From: Haloquadratum walsbyi J07HQW1
GTDB lineage: Archaea; Halobacteriota; Halobacteria; Halobacteriales; Haloferacaceae
DNA length: 64,000 nt
Reading direction: 5' to 3'
Assembly (NCBI GenBank): GCA_000415965.1
Contig: KE356560.1
Coordinates: forward strand, 1,688,808-1,752,807
In this document: piece after piece, positions 18,265 through 27,978 of the stretch
How the letters are laid out: each line of letters starts with the position of its first letter
Numbering within the stretch: the stretch's first letter is position 1
Program-made: the position numbers and the translations under genes
The notes under the pieces: model-generated
The model's database searches: none
Told to the model about the DNA's origin: nothing
Seen by the model: only the letters and a program-made list of their open reading frames with translations

Positions 18265-19644
18265 ATGAGTGAGGATGTATTTGACTTCGATGCTACCGAA
18301 TTAGAAGCGTTCATTCAGCAGTACATGAATCTTGATCAAGGGTCCCAACAGCCTTCGGGCATCTTCTCTATTCTCCGAGGACCCAGAGAAAGGCAGTATC
18401 AAAGTGCTTTACAGTATTTTTTGAATCCACGGAAACCTCATGGGTTCGGATACGCACTTCTCGAGCCATTTCTTTCCGAAGTTGGTATGAATGAATTCAA
18501 CCTGAGCAGCCAACATATCGAAATCAGCGAGGAGGTCTCAATTGCAGACGAAGGCTCAGAACGACGCATTGACCTCATCATTGCCGGTGGGAGCGCGTTA
18601 TCTGAGCATCCTCGATGGGCAGTCTTCATGGAATTGAAAGTCGGAGCTAAGGAAGGCGATGGGCAAACAACATCATACTCTAAAGCGGATAGCTGGAATT
18701 TTAATTGGTTTGACAGCAATGAATTGAATGTAAGTCAGCTAGATGAGAGTCACTTTGTGTATCTGAAACGAGAAGCAGCAAGTCAACCCACGGACATAAC
18801 CAACACGTTTGAGACTCTCAGTTGGAGTGATATAGTTGACCAATTCGAATCTAAGGTTCAAGATTCGCTGTACGACTACCCTAACCGGAGCGTTATTCAG
18901 TTCACGGACTTCATTCAATCACTAAAGGAGACAGAGGGTATGGACTCAGATATCGATACGGACGAACTCAACGAGCGGTTGAATCTCTATTTCGAGCACG
19001 ATAGACTCATTCGGCAAGTTGAGAAGGCGAACAGCCAATTCGAAAGTGATTTTGAGAACGTAAGCACGTATCTGATAGATAGTTGGGAGAACAAAGTTCG
19101 ATATAAATTCGACTTCGAGAACTCAGGCTGGAAAACATCACCATCCAGCACTCCGAAGTGGCAATCGATCTTCCCGGCGTATTGGGACCAAGACCCATTT
19201 AATCAGTCGAGTACAATCAAGCTCTTTTTTCGACATTCTCCAACAACCGAGTCGATCCGGAATCAGCAATTCATATTTAGACTTCGGCTCCCTCCGGCGA
19301 GAAATGTCCACACAAAAAACCATCATGACGGTGAGCAATCATTCAATGATGTATTTGCTGAGAAGTGCACCGGTGAGTACAGCGAACAGATACAGGAAGC
19401 TCTTAATCACATCGATGGTAGTGAATCCAGACTTGACAGTGCTTCTGGTCTTGTCAAGAAGACATACCCGCTAGATCCAAACAATCTAACGGAATCGTAT
19501 TTCGGACAGCTTGAGCGGGCAGTCGAGGAATTTTGTCGTAATGAGGAGTTAGTGACGGCGTTTGACCGAGTGTTTGAGGACTCATACGAAACAGTATTTG
19601 ATATGAAGCCTGAGGGAGAGTTCCCAGGACCACTCCCTGAATAA
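18265..19644 (+). CDS. PD-(D/E)XK nuclease superfamily protein (PDDEXK_4-like)
   Basis: A 459-residue soluble protein. The N-terminal domain has the layout of PDDEXK_4-type nucleases: EFQ-like opening (RERQYQSALQYFLNPRKPHG, residues 41-60), then Asp103 in RRIDLIIAGG, the ExK pair Glu123/Lys125 in WAVFMELKVGAKEGDGQTTS, and a trailing Gln134/Tyr138. This arrangement (D-ExK-QxxxY) is complete, so metal-dependent DNA cleavage is plausible. The C-terminal 250 residues (helical segment 230-270, then mixed alpha/beta) are not recognised. Such single proteins are found in archaeal and bacterial defence islands, often uncharacterised. A TATA-like box 27 bases upstream supports the ATG. It is flanked on both sides by copies of a direct repeat, hinting at acquisition as a unit. 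Confidence 0.75.
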   Translation: MSEDVFDFDATELEAFIQQYMNLDQGSQQPSGIFSILRGPRERQYQSALQYFLNPRKPHGFGYALLEPFLSEVGMNEFNLSSQHIEISEEVSIADEGSERRIDLIIAGGSALSEHPRWAVFMELKVGAKEGDGQTTSYSKADSWNFNWFDSNELNVSQLDESHFVYLKREAASQPTDITNTFETLSWSDIVDQFESKVQDSLYDYPNRSVIQFTDFIQSLKETEGMDSDIDTDELNERLNLYFEHDRLIRQVEKANSQFESDFENVSTYLIDSWENKVRYKFDFENSGWKTSPSSTPKWQSIFPAYWDQDPFNQSSTIKLFFRHSPTTESIRNQQFIFRLRLPPARNVHTKNHHDGEQSFNDVFAEKCTGEYSEQIQEALNHIDGSESRLDSASGLVKKTYPLDPNNLTESYFGQLERAVEEFCRNEELVTAFDRVFEDSYETVFDMKPEGEFPGPLPE

Positions 19645-20361
19645 GAGTAGATCGCTACTACCTGAGTTTGATGTTTTAATGATGCCCCTTGAGAATGGTA
19701 GCGTCGATATGTAATTAATACAGCATACTCCAGAATAACCCAATATTTTCACAACGACTGTATCGGAGTTGGAAATTTTCCGAGATCTCTCCCCAACAGG
19801 CGAAATCAAAGAACCATTACACCCGATATATTCTCTCGTGTGAAGAGTACGTCTCTGTGCCGAAGCAATGATCACTACGACGCGTCCGACATACGTGTAC
19901 ATTGCTCCGACTCTCTCACGCCAAGGGACGACTCTCCATGGACAGGGTTGTTACCCTTGTTCTCTGGATCTTGGCTATGATACAACATGGAGAGCGGGTA
20001 TGAGACTATATTTGTTTGAGTCTATTGAGAGTGACACGACTGCGAACGACAAGGTATGGACAGACAGTTCCCTGGGATCCTCACCGCTGGACACCGGCGG
20101 ATGAAACTGATATATCTATGTTAGAAATTAGTGGGGATTAAATCGGTCCGATCTTTATATCATTCATAATACGGCGATAGTCAGACTATCCCGGGAGGCA
20201 AAAATTGTCCTCCCGGATCACCTCATTCTCAATAGTCATAACAAAGCAAACCAAACCAGACCCAATGATGCTCACTCAGAGAACAGACGCTGGAAACCAC
20301 AGTTACACAACGAGATTTTCAGAGGAAATTATATCTCAACCGGATTGCTCTACTATGCAAT
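19645..20361. other. 717-base spacer with repeat copy C
   Basis: Holds copy C (19831-19972) and, at its right end, a TATA-like AATTATATCTC (around 20329-20338) serving the following lipoprotein gene. No gene recognised. Confidence 0.45.
19831..19972 (+). repeat. three-copy direct repeat, copy C
   Basis: Closest to copy A: shared GAAGAGTACGTCTCT, GCCGAAGCAATG, TCACTACGACGC and CTCTCACGCCAAGGGACGAC. Same orientation as A and B, about 190 bases after the nuclease gene. Confidence 0.7.
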
Positions 20362-20754
20362 ATGCAGCGACGACAATTCATGACTCTTGCCGGTGTTGGA
20401 TTGCTTTCGGCGACAGGGGCCGGGTGTCTTCTCCGCCCGAATCCACAAGATGCAGTTGTCAATATCGCCCCCGCAAGCGTTGATGAAGACGCAAGTGCAG
20501 TGTTATATGCTGACCTTCCACAGGCTGAGCAAGAAATCGTCCGGACGACCCTTACTGAAGGGTTTTATCATGTGTGTGAAGTCCCGGGCACGCTCCGGTC
20601 GTTTGCCCGGCGATTCGGCCCAGAAGACTCTGCAGAGGACTCGTATCTCATATACAAAACCGAGATGTATGGATTGTGGATTCGGATTACAGATACGCTG
20701 CGAGTGTCAACTGCTCCATCACCTGATGAAAATCCTTCTTGTGGTCTCTTATAG
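20362..20754 (+). CDS. small Tat-type lipoprotein, function unknown
   Basis: A 130-residue protein starting MQRRQFMTLAGVGLLSATGA followed by GC, that is a twin-arginine motif, a hydrophobic segment and a lipobox cysteine. The mature part is about 105 residues, acidic, with ASAVLYADLPQAEQEIVRTT and YLIYKTEMYGLWIRITDTLR; it resembles short haloarchaeal lipoproteins of unknown role. The ATG is about 27 bases after a TATA-like box, consistent with leaderless translation. It would be anchored to the outer face of the membrane. No operon partner. Confidence 0.75.
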   Translation: MQRRQFMTLAGVGLLSATGAGCLLRPNPQDAVVNIAPASVDEDASAVLYADLPQAEQEIVRTTLTEGFYHVCEVPGTLRSFARRFGPEDSAEDSYLIYKTEMYGLWIRITDTLRVSTAPSPDENPSCGLL

Positions 20755-20986
20755 GCTTGATTCAAACACGCCGCGGTCCGCATTGAATCCGACAATACAA
20801 TGACAGTCATAACCGACAATATAGCCACATTCACCAGATGATGACTGACACCGAATTCTCAATTCCACACAGCGATACAATCTCGCTAACAGACATTCAT
20901 CCCAATGCCAATCTCACTAATCGTAAAAAACCCATCCTTTCGGGGCAGACCTCACTAATGCTGAATTCTGTCGCGAATATAGAGAG

Positions 20987-21367
20987 ATGAGTGATATTGA
21001 AGAGCCATATTCTGATGAAGATACTCTGAACATGATTGCCGCTGGGGTAGTCACGACAGTGACTCTCCTTGTTGGGTTTGGGCTCTTAGCCGCTGGTGTG
21101 TCGTATTTTTGGGTTGCTTTCCTAGTAGGGTTTGCTGGAGTCCTCCCACTGACAATCGGGGTTCTGCGTTTTTATCGAGAGAATAATAATACGAGTAATC
21201 AGACCTCAAAAGAGGACCCAATTACGACACTTCGAGAACGATACGCGAATGGGGAGCTGACTGATGAGGAGTTTGAAAATCAGGTTGAAAAGTTAATTGA
21301 GACGGAATCCGGTGTTAGCTTTCACAGCAAGTGCGAATCTGAACGTGAAATTGAGCGTGAAAAATAA
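20987..21367 (+). CDS. SHOCT-domain membrane protein
   Basis: A 126-residue protein with an acidic N-terminus, two closely spaced membrane helices (about residues 15-37 and 42-62) and a soluble tail carrying a SHOCT domain: TTLRERYANGELTDEEFENQ. SHOCT (short C-terminal) domains are about 30 residues long and occur at the ends of many small haloarchaeal membrane proteins; they are thought to mediate oligomer contacts. A charged tail of 20 residues follows. Function unknown. Confidence 0.85.
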   Translation: MSDIEEPYSDEDTLNMIAAGVVTTVTLLVGFGLLAAGVSYFWVAFLVGFAGVLPLTIGVLRFYRENNNTSNQTSKEDPITTLRERYANGELTDEEFENQVEKLIETESGVSFHSKCESEREIEREK

Positions 21368-21784
21368 TAAAGAGACGAGTGCATACTCCCGTCCTCAGCT
21401 ATATTACATCTACTGTTCTTGCACAGCGCGCTAGATGTGTGACTATTGTAGATTCACGTCTTGTGTAACATCTCTCGGCAATATCGGACATAAGAGACTC
21501 CTCCCTCCAGGCGTAATCAGGTAACGCCCCCTCTGTTTCAGTGCTCATCCCGATATCCATACTAAATGGGGTTGGATTATTTGTTAATGGCGTGTCATGG
21601 AGAATTTGGCACATTCTCCCTATCGTATCGAAGTATCGTCAAGAGTCGCATGCAAAAGACAAAAAATGAGTCTTGTACAGTCTCTCTCGGCAACTACACT
21701 CGCCCAACCATCGGTTCGATTTCCCTCGTTTTAGATCCAGAAAATCAGGAGTCGTATTATCTGCTGTCGGTCTCATGAGCAGAT
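21368..21784. other. 417-base spacer
   Basis: No gene recognised. A TATA-like TCGTATTATC (about 21751-21760) lies some 27 bases upstream of the next start codon. Confidence 0.4.
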
Positions 21785-22201
21785 ATGCAATCAAATAGCT
21801 ATAACCGCTCAATCCCACAAGTCTGGCGTGTTGCGATTCTTGGAGTGATAGCTGCACTACCCGCCACTGTGATAATCAACTGGCTTCCAAACTCCGAGGC
21901 GAATATCGGTGGTGGGGCAATGATAATTGGATCAATACTCGCTGGAGGTTTCGCAGCTACCCGCTCGGTAGAGCCGAGTGCTGCTGGACTTCGGACTGGG
22001 TTTTTGGGTGGTATGATTGCAGTCTCTGAGTTTCTTATCACAGAAGGCACAACATTGACGTGGTCTCTCAACTTGACCGTGTTCTTCTTCATTGCCGTTG
22101 TGATGCCTCTGTGTACTTCACCGTTTTTCGGCATGATTTTCGGTCGAATCGGTGGCTGGATAGCAAGCGCCGTCACCGAGTCCAGGGGCAGCTTATGTTA
22201 A
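21785..22201 (+). CDS. DUF5518 family membrane protein
   Basis: A 138-residue haloarchaeal membrane protein with four hydrophobic helices. Family hallmarks: NIGGGAMIIGSILAGGFAA and PSAAGLRTGFLGG, the small-residue-rich pairs typical of DUF5518. Function unknown. The leaderless start at 21785 is supported by its TATA-like box. It is a single-gene unit. Confidence 0.8.
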   Translation: MQSNSYNRSIPQVWRVAILGVIAALPATVIINWLPNSEANIGGGAMIIGSILAGGFAATRSVEPSAAGLRTGFLGGMIAVSEFLITEGTTLTWSLNLTVFFFIAVVMPLCTSPFFGMIFGRIGGWIASAVTESRGSLC

Positions 22202-22437
22202 CGAGAATTGAGAAGTCAATATCAGTTCGATACAGTCTTCTTGAGAATCCCGTGCTCGCGCTTGAGAAGTCACCGATAACCGGTCACTTCGACATGAAGT
22301 AAATATCCTGACTCATGTGAGATTCGTTCTATGACATTTAGATCTGACTGTCTCTGCACAAATTACTCTTCGAATGTGTGCAACCCAGGTAAGCAAGACC
22401 CGGGTGTATTTGTGTCATGATATACCTATACCATATC

Positions 22438-22659
22438 ATGCCGTCATGTCCTATTTGCGGAGATAAATGTGATACCAACCGCGAAATAAGAATTCACGCT
22501 TCCCGTTCGCATGATACGACTCTCGCGGGAGAACCAACTGAGTGTGGGAACTGTGGCACGGATATACGCCGTCCGCAGCACCATCTTGAGGAAGAGAATA
22601 CCGTCTTTTGCTCAGATGAGTGTGAAACCGAGTGGCGTACGGAAGCCAGACGTGGGTGA
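22438..22659 (+). CDS. small zinc-finger protein
   Basis: A 73-residue protein beginning MPSCPICGDKC. It holds a C2H2-like N-terminal finger (CPIC...HASRSH) and a second metal site made of CGNCG and FCSDEC (a TRASH/MYM-like pattern). Such small double-finger proteins are common in haloarchaea and may bind DNA, RNA or protein. The frame extends seven codons upstream to 22417; I prefer the Met directly before the first finger, with AT-rich promoter-like sequence immediately upstream. Soluble. Confidence 0.7.
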   Translation: MPSCPICGDKCDTNREIRIHASRSHDTTLAGEPTECGNCGTDIRRPQHHLEEENTVFCSDECETEWRTEARRG

Positions 22660-23026
22660 GTTGGAGTTGTTGTTGAACGTGCTCACTGCACCGTGTGAAA
22701 CGGTTTATGAACGGTTATTATCACACGGTCTCTACACGGTTTTCACGATATCCCCACTCTAGTGTGTGTTGCGTTAACAATTAATTTGAAGACCCATCCG
22801 GGTGACCATGTTTGTGAGTCGGGAAGATTTCGTGTCTGCTCGTGCGCCCAGTTGCCCGGCTCTACGGGCACTTGCAGATCTGGGGAAGCTCCGGGTCCAG
22901 ATCAAGTCGTGCTCAATATTTCTGTCATTCCACTCTGTTTGAGAGACGACCTGTTGTATATGAACAGACTAACACGACGCAGTGGCGGAGCTGTGACATG
23001 TTTGATCAGAACTCACGTGATCAAGA
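22660..23026. other. 367-base spacer with possible gene fragments
   Basis: Plus-strand frames contain short protein-like pieces (FVSREDFVSARAPSCPALRA and, in another frame, YFCHSTLFERRPVVYEQ) but no consistent gene. Probably a small decayed gene. Confidence 0.35.
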
Positions 23027-23818
23027 ATGAATCTGAATAATGTATTTGAAATAGCGCTGACAGTGCTGGCAGTCGTGCTTGCAACGTATGCTGTTATCTC
23101 ATTTACATCAATACAGTTGCTCTCGTCTCCAATTACAGTGTCCTCACTGATACTTCTGATAGCCCTCTCAGCACATTTTCTTCTTGCAAGAACAGAAGAC
23201 AGCACGCTAGTCGATACCGGATACACCATACTGTGTTTGTACGGTATTTCAGTCGCTATCTATTTGATGACGACATTCTCTGTCGGTCCACTGCTTCGGT
23301 CAGTAATACTGCTATCGTTGTCTGCGGTCATCTTAGCTGGGGTCTATTCCATACGCAGGGACCTTCAGGTCCTCTCACAGAGAAATCTCAGTCTATTAGT
23401 TCTTGGAGCACTTCTCTTATCGGCAGGTCTTATCGGATTGGATATCTTCTCCGACGGACCGACTGATACTGTTGTTCCTGTAGACGACATCACGACCACT
23501 GGCAATGGACAAGAACTCGTGATTGCTCATATAAAAGCTGAGAATCCCTCTGTACTTCCGAAGTCTTATGACTCAAATAGCTATGTTGCCTGCGTTTCAG
23601 AAGACATTTTCGCAGGTGAGGAGGAAGCGAGATCAAAGAACATTGGATTCGCGAGTATCGCTGATGATGTGATAGTTGAGTCTGTCTCGAAAGAGATGAA
23701 AATACCATCTCGGGCGTTGGCGGAGCCTGGCAGTGTAAACAACATAACGGTCATTCGGACAGAAAAATGCCCAGCCAACATGAGTACCAACACAATTGCA
23801 GTGTATCAGAATAACTGA
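23027..23818 (+). CDS. membrane protein of unknown function with extracellular C-terminal domain
   Basis: A 263-residue protein. The N-terminal 135 residues form about five membrane helices in close succession (starting NVFEIALTVLAVVLATYAV). The last 120 residues are hydrophilic (GQELVIAHIKAENPSVLPKS onward) and contain two cysteines (VACVSED and EKCPANMS) that could pair outside the cell. No family recognised. No neighbouring gene is close enough to form an operon. Confidence 0.65.
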   Translation: MNLNNVFEIALTVLAVVLATYAVISFTSIQLLSSPITVSSLILLIALSAHFLLARTEDSTLVDTGYTILCLYGISVAIYLMTTFSVGPLLRSVILLSLSAVILAGVYSIRRDLQVLSQRNLSLLVLGALLLSAGLIGLDIFSDGPTDTVVPVDDITTTGNGQELVIAHIKAENPSVLPKSYDSNSYVACVSEDIFAGEEEARSKNIGFASIADDVIVESVSKEMKIPSRALAEPGSVNNITVIRTEKCPANMSTNTIAVYQNN

Positions 23819-24153
23819 CCCCCTCAGGTCTACTCACTCTCGGAATCGAAGATAATCATACACCCCACTGGCTGTTACGCTACCTAACGAACATAATGAC
23901 ACAAATTACTTGCCAGTATTATAATTGGATACCATTCTGTTCCTCCGTGTTTTCCTCCGCAGCCCATTGACTCGCACTCATGAGAACAAAAAGAGTCGTT
24001 TCGGGCTCAAACGCGGAGTTATTCCAGGAGACTGCGCCTAGCGAGTGGGGTTAACATCGCCTCGGAGATAATGACACTCCAGTCAGGACGGAACCAACGT
24101 TCATAGATGAGTCGACGGAGAGCCCGCACATAGCTTATAGCTTGAGGAAATAT
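23819..24153. other. 335-base spacer, nothing recognised
   Basis: Mixed composition, no long frames, repeats or clear hairpins. Confidence 0.4.
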
Positions 24154-24561
24154 TCACGTTTTGATTATCTTGACAGCTTGACGGACGAGTGCATCGTGGG
24201 GGTCTGTGTCCGGTCTTCGCTCAATTACTTGATTGAATGCCTCGGTGAGGGTAATCCCTGTGAGAGATGTGATTGCCGTTGCGGCGACAGATGGACTGCG
24301 GGAGGACCCAGCCGAGCAATGGATGAGAATTGATTGATCGTTTTGATACTGCTGCATCACTTTGTCCACGGCGTTACTGAATGTTTCCTCACTGTTCTGT
24401 GGTCCGTCTCTCATCGGCACGTCAATTCGAGTGATGTCTCCTGTATCTGGTTGGCTATGAGTAAGAGAGATCACAATATCGATGCTATGTCTCTTAAGAA
24501 GTGACTCATCACTAACATCAGATTCCGCACCGATGAAGATCCCATCAGCTACCTCATTCAT
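24154..24561 (-). CDS. dual-specificity protein phosphatase (DUSP) family
   Basis: A 135-residue single-domain protein with the cysteine phosphatase P-loop HCSAGSSRS (Cys82, Arg88) and a likely general acid Asp52 in IDVPMRDGP, followed by the AATAITSLTG helix typical of DUSPs. It begins MNEVADGIFIGAESD, matching the opening of the family fold. It should dephosphorylate Ser/Thr/Tyr phosphoproteins or another phosphate ester in the cytoplasm. No kinase gene nearby. Length is normal for the compact archaeal version. Confidence 0.85.
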   Translation of the reverse strand: MNEVADGIFIGAESDVSDESLLKRHSIDIVISLTHSQPDTGDITRIDVPMRDGPQNSEETFSNAVDKVMQQYQNDQSILIHCSAGSSRSPSVAATAITSLTGITLTEAFNQVIERRPDTDPHDALVRQAVKIIKT

Positions 24562-24747
24562 CTCAACATGTCGTTGTGAACTACCTCTTGAGACTCGCTT
24601 GCGTTGCTTGCTCCTTGAGGAAGAGGACTGATGTATTTATTCGAAAATACCACTGGGCAGGTGACATTACCCGCGAGTGTGACCATGACAATAGTTATGA
24701 ATTTTATGCTCAAAAATGGCGCTCTTCGCGAAGGGACTGAGCCGGTG

Positions 24748-25422
24748 GTGTTCAGATAAGTATGAGGAGTGAGGCGGTGTGTTTTCTGAGTGATTCATGC
24801 CCAAAAACACACGCCTCAGCGGTAGTATCGACCAGATCGAAGGGTTTGTGGAACGAGAAGCGACACCGAGACTGCTGATAAAGCTCGGGATTCAACTCCA
24901 TCTTGCTGGACTCTCAGTTTCGAATACCGCTTTTATTCTTGAGATATTCGGTGTCGAACGTGCTCGATCAGCCGTTCATAATTGGGTTCACAAGGCCGAT
25001 CGACAGCCCGAAGCTGGTCAGTGTCCGGATCACGTTGCGGTTGACGAGACGGTGATCCGACTCAACGATGAGCAATATTAGCTGTCTGCCGCCGTCAATC
25101 CCGAGACAAACGAATTGCTCCATACGAAGGTTGAACCGACGACAACAAAGGTCCTTGCTCATTCGTTTCTGACGGAACTCTCCGAGAAACACGACGTCTC
25201 CGACGCCGTGTTTCTCGTCGATGGATTGCACTCGTTACAAGATGCGTGCCACCGCCACGGCTTCGATTTCAGATACGAGAAACATGGAAATCGGAACGCT
25301 GTTTGAACGTGTCTTCAAAGAAATAAAACGTCGAACTATCTGCTTCAGTAATGTCAAAGCAGAAACCGCCGACGACTGGCTCAGATCGGTCACCTTCGCA
25401 TGGAATCAGCTTATCTGAACAC
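24748..25422 (+). mobile_element. decayed IS6-type insertion sequence with matching ends
   Basis: The transposase relic (24797-25418) sits between perfect 13-base inverted repeats: GTGTTCAGATAAG at 24748-24760 and its complement at 25410-25422, the latter including the transposase stop codon. Related sequence continues just outside both (ACTGAGCC), so the true ends may be slightly further out. A third, poorer copy of the left end (GTGGTGTTGATAAAG) occurs near 25705, suggesting an older second insertion. Confidence 0.75.
24797..25418 (+). pseudogene. broken IS6-family transposase
   Basis: Starts MPKNTRLSGSIDQIEGFVER, typical of haloarchaeal IS6-type transposases, and continues through the first catalytic Asp region (HVAVDETVIRLNDEQY) to a premature TAG at 25079-25081. 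Homology resumes in the same frame (LSAAVNPETNELLHTKVEPT, then the second Asp in FLVDGLHSLQDACHRHGFDF). At about 25302 one extra T shifts it into the frame reading ERVFKEIKRRT and ending AWNQLI, with the third catalytic residue in ERVFKE. One stop and one frameshift, so inactive. Confidence 0.85.
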
Positions 25423-26305
25423 GAGCACTGAGCCAGTTACAGTCTTTTTTTTGTCTTCATAATGCCATTGGAGGCGTGACCGACTGGAGGGCTCATTCGA
25501 GAGCCTCCGAATGCCGTGGGTATTATTCCTAAATGATATGTTCTATGGACCCTGGAAAAAATCCTCGGTGAGAGGTCTCAACGGTCCTGTTCTATCGAAT
25601 ACACGCATGAAGCTGAGTATAACCTATCTCCAGATTCGGTTAGACTGGACTGATCAACACACGAGTTATGATAACCGTCGTGTAACGCCATTGAATATTT
25701 TCACCGAGCGGGAGCGGACCTAGTGGTGTTGATAAAGACACCTCTCTGGATTAAATCGGCTTTTCGGAATCCTCTCTCCTGCTCGCTACTCAACAGGCGG
25801 ATTATGCCAGTCAATCAACATCGATTATTCATTGAGAAAACTGACTATCATTGAGGGTGCCCATGTTTACGAGCACCGAGACCAGTTTCAGCAGCGGTCG
25901 GAATTCAACGCACAGCCACGTGAGCAAAGCATTACCAACAACTGTTATGCTGGGGCTGAGATATCAGTGACTCTTCGACTATCGCAGGCGAAGGGTACCT
26001 CTCAGAGCACGACGATATGCGACCGGAGAATGGGCAGTCCAAGGATTTGCCACCAGCAAAGACCGACGCCAGTCAACCGATAGACCAGGAAGCATGAGAA
26101 AACCACAAAATAATCGGAAAGTAGTAACTCGCAGGGTCAACAGAGCGAATCGACGAGTTATAACCGGGCTTCGTCGCTAACCCGGAGGTCAGAGTCATCT
26201 GGGCGCTAAAAGCGGTGACGACGCGCCGCTAGTGACCCCTACCAATGTATGTTTCAGTGCGGTCGAACTCTTGCTCCTCAACCATCATGAGACCCGACTC
26301 CGGGT
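25423..26305. other. 883-base spacer with relics
   Basis: Open frames at 25511-25723 (DMFYGPWKKSSVRGLN) and around 26000-26090 (GEGYLSEHDDMRPENGQSK) look protein-like but have no family or intact start. Includes the partial IS6-like end near 25705. Read as decayed mobile DNA. Confidence 0.4.
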
Positions 26306-26563
26306 CTATGTCTTAGTCCAATGCAGATCATATAGAAGATAGATGCTTGCACCGGTCACGAGAACACCAACTGCAGCAAGGGCTAACGCAGTGAGACCGC
26401 TCGTGTAGAATGCGATTTGAACCACTTGAAGTCCAACAAGAATCGTAAATGCAGCCACTATCGTCCAAAAAATCGTTGAGAGAATCGACCATACTGCCCT
26501 GAATACCTCCTCCCTCACGACACGACGGACTTCAGACTGCCTAAGGGCATCGGACTCAGCCAT
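26306..26563 (-). CDS. small two-helix membrane protein
   Basis: An 85-residue protein: an amphipathic charged N-terminal helix (AESDALRQSEVRRVVREEVF) followed by two membrane helices (about residues 26-48 and 52-74) and a short tail. Similar small proteins with an RxxVREEVFRAVW-like opening occur in haloarchaea; the function is unknown. The frame begins seven codons earlier (26584), but the Met at 26563 gives the more usual N-terminus. Confidence 0.65.
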   Translation of the reverse strand: MAESDALRQSEVRRVVREEVFRAVWSILSTIFWTIVAAFTILVGLQVVQIAFYTSGLTALALAAVGVLVTGASIYLLYDLHWTKT

Positions 26564-27978
26564 ATCAATTATTCTTGTCAGCATCCACTAGATGATTATG
26601 CTTATACTGGTCAGGGTACTCTTTATCTGGACTGTCTGAGTTACAACCTCACGTTGAATTTGCCTCAGATGCCCACTGTCCACTGTGCACTCTATATCTT
26701 GCACAATCATTCGCACGCCTCCTTGAACCGGGGGAGTTCCACGAAGATACCAGTGACATCCGTGTGATGACCGACTAGCAAAAACATTGATCTCCGACCG
26801 TCATGCAAGTCGGTTGTATGTCAGACCTGTGGGAAGAAACGGGAGTTATAGACATATATTCCAGCGGCGGATTTAATCTGCTCGTACCAGACCATCGAAT
26901 GTCAAATTAGCGAACATCCCTGCCGGTCTGACGATCATTATCGGGATTTGTATAGCTCACCATTCCCCAAATGTAAGCTCCGGAACTTTCCAACGAGGGT
27001 GCTCGATTCCAGTTACCTGGTCTTCTGCATGACGTTAGTGAGGCATGTCCCTTGAGCCATGAAGACCGGACACAACCTGTTTGAGTGAGTTGAACCGAAC
27101 ATCTCGGATGCTGCGTGGACATCATTCGATATCTATCCGCCATTTGAAAGCGAATGGACCCGGTGACTGCTGATGACCGTCTTCTTGCATATGAAGCCAC
27201 CCACCTTCTCGAGGGCGGAGACTGAGTTGAGAAAGCTCCAGATCGGAGGACGGGTTGCAATCAGACGACATTGTGCGGATCTGAGAGCGCTTTCGACCCC
27301 GGAGTAAGTTGTTGATGAATCAAATACAGGAATGACCTCACAACCTGAGTTGATGTGTGTATTTTCTGCACTGAGCGTGTTAAACGCTCTCCGATCTCGG
27401 CGGGATGACTACGAGATATGATACTCACGCTGTGTGTGACCTGGTATGAGCATTAACATAATGTGGAAGACATTTCAGCGACAGATACCTAAACAGAGTT
27501 CCACAACTGCTCGGGGTGGCGTGGACCAAACACCGTGTCGATCCATGTCGTTGTCTAATACGCCGTTTCGACAGACGCTCCCAGCACAGAGCAAAAGCGA
27601 AACTGAGTCCGAACGATGAGGACAGAGAATACAACTACACACATTGTCCACTGTGACATGTCATCGTCGACTGCTTCAGCGTTCGAACCCATGGTATGAA
27701 CAACCGGGGATGTTGAACCGACTGTTCAGTCGTGAACTTCATACATGTCACGATTGTGTATTCATCAACAGTCAGACTGACCGGTCATTGCCTTTGCAGA
27801 TCACTACTCAACCGTGCTACATTCGCGCGTTGGATTTAATACGACCCCTGAAAACCTCTGAGCAATGGCGTGTTTCGACAAGCCCTTCCTCATAACTACA
27901 AGTAATTTTATATGGATACTCTGAGGGATGTATAATTCGTGCGTGTGACCGCATACGCATCAAAACTACCTAAGAAGA
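26564..27978. other. 1.4-kb stretch without an identifiable gene
   Basis: Frames on both strands are short and interrupted. Some pieces look protein-like (minus strand near 26907-27020: ESSGAYIWGMVSYTNPDND; plus strand near 27150: DDRLLAYEATHLLEGG) yet none can be assembled or recognised. I read it as decayed DNA. No repeats shared with other parts of the window were found. Confidence 0.4.
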
